This document shows positions 41,820 to 44,746 of a stretch of 44,746 bases of DNA, in pieces. Below the pieces are notes generated by a model. That model saw only the letters and a program-made list of their open reading frames with translations. It was not told the origin of the DNA and searched no databases. The stretch comes from an uncultured Oscillospiraceae bacterium (GTDB taxonomy: Bacteria; Bacillota; Clostridia; Oscillospirales; Ruminococcaceae), in NCBI GenBank assembly GCA_949298535.1, contig CASFXA010000032.1, positions 1 through 44,746 of the forward strand, read 5' to 3'. Every line of letters begins with the position of its first letter. Positions within the stretch are counted from its first letter, which is position 1. The translations under genes and the position numbers were made by a program.

Positions 41820-42350
41820 TTAATGAAAAATAATCAGCCCCAGCGCCGCGCTGATGAGGATCACCTTGGGAATACTGATTTTAAAACGGAGCAGCAGCAC
41901 CAAATCCAACACGGCGATGCCAATTGCCGGCAAGCTGACGACGGATTCAATGATATAGTTGCTCATGCTCAGGGAGACCATCACCCCTACAATCAAGCCC
42001 ACGCAGACAGGACGCACGCCTACCATAATCTGGCCCATCCGGCGGTTGGTTTTGAATTTTTCAAAAAAGACTGCCGCCAGCAGGCAGAGCGTCAGGGTAG
42101 GCATCAGCACCCCAAAATTAGCCGCAAAGGCCCCGGGAATTCCCGCCGCCTTGATGCCTGCGAAAGTGGCGCAGTTGAGGCCCAGCGGCCCGGGCGTCAT
42201 CTCGGCGATGGCCACAATATCCGACACCTCGCTGGCGGTCATCCACCCATGGGAAAGGACCTCGCTGGTGATCAGAGGGATCATGGAAAGGCCGCCGAAG
42301 CTGGTGAAACCAATTTTTGTGAAGCTCCAGATCAGTTCAAGCAGTACCAT
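41820..42350 (-). CDS. Chromate transporter, short-chain ChrA subunit (second of a pair)
   Basis: A 176-residue membrane protein with about five to six helices and a single CHR domain: FTKIGFTSFGGLSMIP, AEMTPGPLGLNCATFAG and NFGVLMPTLTL match the conserved PGP and GG motifs. Half-size CHR proteins work in pairs to export chromate or a related oxyanion. ATG 42350 follows AAGGAGCAG and overlaps the partner gene by 14 bases, so the two are translationally coupled. Substrate in this anaerobe may not be chromate. Confidence 0.9.
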   Translation of the reverse strand: MVLLELIWSFTKIGFTSFGGLSMIPLITSEVLSHGWMTASEVSDIVAIAEMTPGPLGLNCATFAGIKAAGIPGAFAANFGVLMPTLTLCLLAAVFFEKFKTNRRMGQIMVGVRPVCVGLIVGVMVSLSMSNYIIESVVSLPAIGIAVLDLVLLLRFKISIPKVILISAALGLIIFH

Positions 42351-42906
42351 GCTTCTGCTCCTTCCGTTCATAATACTCGCTGATGAGCAGTCCGCACACC
42401 ACGCCGATGACCACCAGAGTCACACAGCTCATGTTGACCGCCAGATACAGCGTCGCTGCCATAGCCGTCAGCGCATAGCACAAGGGATAGCGGAAAGCGC
42501 TTTTCAGCAGGCTCACCGCCGCGCTGGCGATAATGGGCACAATGGCCGCCCGAACTCCCATCATGGCGCTCATCACCCAGGGATTGTCCTGCACCAGGCT
42601 GTAAAAATAAGTGATAATGGTCAAAATAATCAGCGGGGGTAAAATCATCCCGAAAAGGCAGGCCAAACCGCAGATAACGCCGCCTGTATGATAGCCGTAC
42701 AGCAGCGCCACATTGCCGATCATCGTTCCCGGCAGGCTGCGGCCCACACTGGTAATGTCCAGCAGCTCCTCAGAAGTCATGGTATTTTCCTGTTCCACAT
42801 ACAGCTTCTGCATCTGCGCAATAATGCTCCAGCCGCCGCCAAAGGTGAAGCAGCCGAATTTGAAAAATTGTCCAAAAAGGACAGGTGCTTTTTTCCAATC
42901 GTTCAA
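42337..42906 (-). CDS. Chromate transporter, short-chain ChrA subunit (first of a pair)
   Basis: A 189-residue membrane protein with one CHR domain: FGQFFKFGCFTFGGGWSII, SVGRSLPGTMIGNVALLYG and CLFGMILPPLIILT. It starts at TTG 42906 with AAGGGGGT upstream. It is first of the two-gene transporter operon and has its own promoter. The two subunits are homologous to the halves of long-chain ChrA. Confidence 0.9.
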   Translation of the reverse strand: MNDWKKAPVLFGQFFKFGCFTFGGGWSIIAQMQKLYVEQENTMTSEELLDITSVGRSLPGTMIGNVALLYGYHTGGVICGLACLFGMILPPLIILTIITYFYSLVQDNPWVMSAMMGVRAAIVPIIASAAVSLLKSAFRYPLCYALTAMAATLYLAVNMSCVTLVVIGVVCGLLISEYYERKEQKHGTA

Positions 42907-42932
42907 TTTTTTCTACCCCCTTATTTTTTAAT

Positions 42933-42961
42933 TCTATACTCTCAACCTTGTGTAAAGTCAA
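42933..42961 (-). promoter_or_regulatory. Promoter of the chromate-transporter pair
   Basis: On the minus strand, TTGACT (42956-42961) and TATAGA (42933-42938) are 17 bases apart, not the 19-base spacing typical of MerR-activated promoters. A CTTTACA box like those at ylxM overlaps the -35 side (42951-42957). Confidence 0.65.
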
Positions 42962-42986
42962 GAATTTTTTTCGGGGGCAGCCCCTT

Positions 42987-43796
42987 TCATTCCTCCACCG
43001 GCAGCCAGATCTGGCGATAGCGGGTGTAGTCGTCCCGCTTGTTCAGCGACAGAAAGGTACGGGCCACCGGATCTCCCGTCACCCGGATTCCCTCCCTGTC
43101 AACAAACTGCAGCAGATGGTTCAGATAATGGACGCAGCTGGCATTTTCCCGGGAAATCCGTACCACGGTGTACAGGCAGGGGCAGGGCGGGAGATATTGC
43201 ACCAGTCCTTCCTCCCGCACCTCCAGCGCGCCGGCATCCTCCTCCAGCAGCCCCAGGGCGGAAAAGCTGTGATCCCTGCCCTCTTTCAGCGCCTGCCAGT
43301 CATTGCGCTGGGCCGGGAAGGTGAAAGGCGCCATGGATACCCATCGCTGAAAGTCTCCATAAGCCTCCGGCTCCAGAATCAGCCGGTCCCCCTCCATAAA
43401 TTCAAAGCGGTATAATCCCGGCCTTGTTTCCCTCCGGATCTGCCACAACTCATCCGGCAGGCGATGAAGGATTTCAGAAATTTTATCCAAATAATCCAGC
43501 ATCCGTTGTTTATGGGCAATCTCCCGGGCCAATTGCCGCCGCCGATCTGCATAGCCCGCCATCACCTGCTCCACATCGTCGGTATTGATGAGGCTTTCTG
43601 TCTCCTTGAGGGAAAAACCATACTTCTGATAAGACCGGGCCCGAAGAAGAGCGGTGATGTCCAAACGCTCATAATACCGGTATCCGCTGCCGTTTTCCTC
43701 CCTGCGGGACTCCAAAATCCCATCCCGTTCATACAAACGCAGCCCCTCAGGGGAAATTCCCAGCAGCTTGGCAACAAGACCAATGCGATATTTCAT
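42987..43796 (-). CDS. MerR-family regulator with BmrR-like effector-binding domain
   Basis: A 269-residue DNA-binding protein. The N-terminal winged helix-turn-helix reads MKYRIGLVAKLLGISPEGLRLYERDGIL, then GSGYRYYERLDITALLRARSY, typical of MerR. A dimerisation coiled coil (about 80-115, ADRRRQLAREIAHKQRMLDYL) leads to a C-terminal GyrI-like domain ending TRYRQIWLPVEE, as in BmrR multidrug sensors. There is no cluster of cysteines to suggest metal sensing. GGAGGAAGC precedes the ATG. It lies 80 bases upstream of the transporter pair but its target is not known. Confidence 0.88.
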   Translation of the reverse strand: MKYRIGLVAKLLGISPEGLRLYERDGILESRREENGSGYRYYERLDITALLRARSYQKYGFSLKETESLINTDDVEQVMAGYADRRRQLAREIAHKQRMLDYLDKISEILHRLPDELWQIRRETRPGLYRFEFMEGDRLILEPEAYGDFQRWVSMAPFTFPAQRNDWQALKEGRDHSFSALGLLEEDAGALEVREEGLVQYLPPCPCLYTVVRISRENASCVHYLNHLLQFVDREGIRVTGDPVARTFLSLNKRDDYTRYRQIWLPVEE

Positions 43797-43873
43797 TGTG
43801 CTTCCTCCTGTTCCTGTGGGACCGGGCGGGGACATCTTCCCCAAAAGCTGTTTCCGGCAGCGCTATCCTCCGG

Positions 43874-43900
43874 AAAAACGCCGCCGGAGGCACATCCGGC
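43874..43900 (-). terminator. Probable terminator of the phosphatase gene
   Basis: On the minus strand GCCGGA pairs with TCCGGC around a 6-base loop, followed by GGCG and T5. The stem is short. No gene is supported elsewhere in 43797-44089. Confidence 0.5.
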
Positions 43901-44089
43901 TTCGGAAAACCGTTTTTCTCCCCCTTCAATGGGGGACTGTCAATTTTTGTCCCGCCCAGCTGTTGTGCGCAGCGAAGGATTGGGCATTTGCATGGGGGAT
44001 AGCGGCCTGTTCTCCAGTTGTCCCATTCCATCAGCGCCATCCCCTGCCGCCTCCGCGCCCAAAATGCAGAGAGCGCTTTCCGGCGGTCT

Positions 44090-44569
44090 TCACAGGCCTT
44101 CGCCTGTTTCGCCTTTCCTTCTCTCCAACACCGACAACAAACTGCGGCAGCCTTCCAGCACATCCTCCCAGGTGGCCTGGAAATCTCCTGTATACCATGG
44201 GTCCGCAATGGGGCGGGGATGTTCCGACCAATCCAGCAGCAGATGAATCTTGCCCTCCGGATCCCCGCCGGTGATGCGCAGCATATTTTTCCGGTTCCAT
44301 TCATCCATCCCAATGAGCAGATCATAACGGCTGTAGTCCTGCCGGCTCATCTGCACCGCGCGATGGGGAACCACCGGTACTCCCACCTTGCGCAGCTGGT
44401 TCACAGTGCCATGATGCACCCCGTTGCCCAGCTCCTCCGTGCTGGTGGCGGCGGAGGCAATCTGATATTTTTTCTCCACTCCGCGCTGCTGGACCAGCCA
44501 GGTCATCACGCTTTCCGCCATGGTGGAACGGCAGATATTTCCATGGCAAATAAATAATACTCTAATCAT
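44090..44569 (-). CDS. Low-molecular-weight protein tyrosine phosphatase
   Basis: A 159-residue cytosolic phosphatase. The P-loop CHGNICRS places the nucleophile at Cys 8 and the phosphate-binding Arg at 14, at the N terminus as in the LMW-PTP family. The general acid is Asp in DPWYTGDF (about residues 121-128). The STEELGNGVHHGT and LLIGMDEWNRKNM segments fit. Related arsenate reductases share the fold, but the DPW(Y) motif favours a phosphatase. ATG 44569 has GGAGA upstream; a longer frame to 44608 is less likely. Confidence 0.93.
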   Translation of the reverse strand: MIRVLFICHGNICRSTMAESVMTWLVQQRGVEKKYQIASAATSTEELGNGVHHGTVNQLRKVGVPVVPHRAVQMSRQDYSRYDLLIGMDEWNRKNMLRITGGDPEGKIHLLLDWSEHPRPIADPWYTGDFQATWEDVLEGCRSLLSVLERRKGETGEGL

Positions 44570-44600
44570 CTTTTTATATCTCCATTTAAGTCTTGTATTT

Positions 44601-44745
44601 CTTCTCAAACGCTTGATATTTCAGGGTTTTCCGACTTTTGAGTTTTCCTTTCTTTTCAAGGTATCTTCTCAAATCTTCTCATATTTTCTTATGTTTTTCC
44701 CTGCAATCTTGGTAAATCCATTGGTAAAGCAAGCGTCCTTACCAA
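44601..44745. repeat. AT-rich cluster of short direct and inverted repeats
   Basis: CTTCTCAAA occurs at 44601-44609 and 44665-44673, with CTTCTCA again at 44675-44681. TTGGTAAA occurs at 44709-44716 and 44721-44728, and its inverse TTACCAA at 44739-44745. The stretch is AT-rich compared with the rest of the window and has no supported gene. The layout recalls recombinase arm or core sites, but no integrase or tRNA is visible. Confidence 0.4.
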
Positions 44746-44746
44746 C

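Noticed and set aside
44570..44746. tRNA or integrase fragment at the right edge
   Set aside because: No cloverleaf or T-loop consensus is seen, and all three minus-strand frames contain stops without recombinase motifs.

Overview
The window is a GC-rich chromosomal segment of a Gram-positive bacterium of the class Clostridia, most likely Oscillospiraceae/Ruminococcaceae-like (inference). The evidence is a T-box leader, an HPr protein, a ylxM-ffh-rpsP-khpA-rimM-trmD operon, a division and cell-wall (dcw) cluster headed by mraZ with a PASTA penicillin-binding protein, and a MurE whose DNPR motif predicts meso-diaminopimelate peptidoglycan. No rRNA, tRNA, insertion sequence or CRISPR array was found.

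Left edge (1-1800, minus): the 5' part of a cas3 helicase-nuclease gene resembling type I-E Cas3. It runs off the window and has a single frameshift in its HD domain. Plus-strand accessory genes follow: an alpha/beta hydrolase (1976-2902), a small membrane protein (3002-3301), then a methyltransferase plus FecCD-type ABC importer operon (3803-7648). The promoter of that operon is overlapped by an inverted repeat with the geometry of a ModE molybdate operator. Next is a tryptophan-specific T-box leader controlling a trpXYZ-like ABC importer (7958-11236), then a UPF0173 metallo-hydrolase.

Centre (12311-26652, minus): the dcw cluster in the order mraZ, rsmH, ftsL, pbp/spoVD, murE, murF, mraY, ftsW, murG, murA, ftsQ, ftsZ. 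It makes lipid II precursors and the septal machinery. murD, murC, murB and ftsA are absent. The mraZ promoter carries four GGTGGT boxes, probable MraZ sites. An AT-rich intrinsic-terminator-like hairpin separates ftsL from the PBP gene.

Right half (27053-44746, all minus): rsmD-coaD-coiled-coil operon; uvrC; ptsH; the ylxM-ffh-rpsP-khpA-rimM-trmD translation/secretion operon, with a consensus promoter and a terminator-like leader before rimM; a MoxR-DUF58-DUF4129 cassette; a zinc aminopeptidase; a two-gene chromate transporter next to a BmrR-like MerR regulator; and a low-molecular-weight tyrosine phosphatase. The last 170 bases are AT-rich and packed with short direct and inverted repeats. 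They look unlike the rest of the window and may be the edge of a variable or integrated region.

The least conventional items are the interrupted Cas3, the ModE-like operator on a FecCD/methyltransferase operon, the attenuator-like leaders inside two core operons, a protein built of 11-residue repeats, and the repeat cluster at the right edge. All calls are from reading the sequence; no database search was made.
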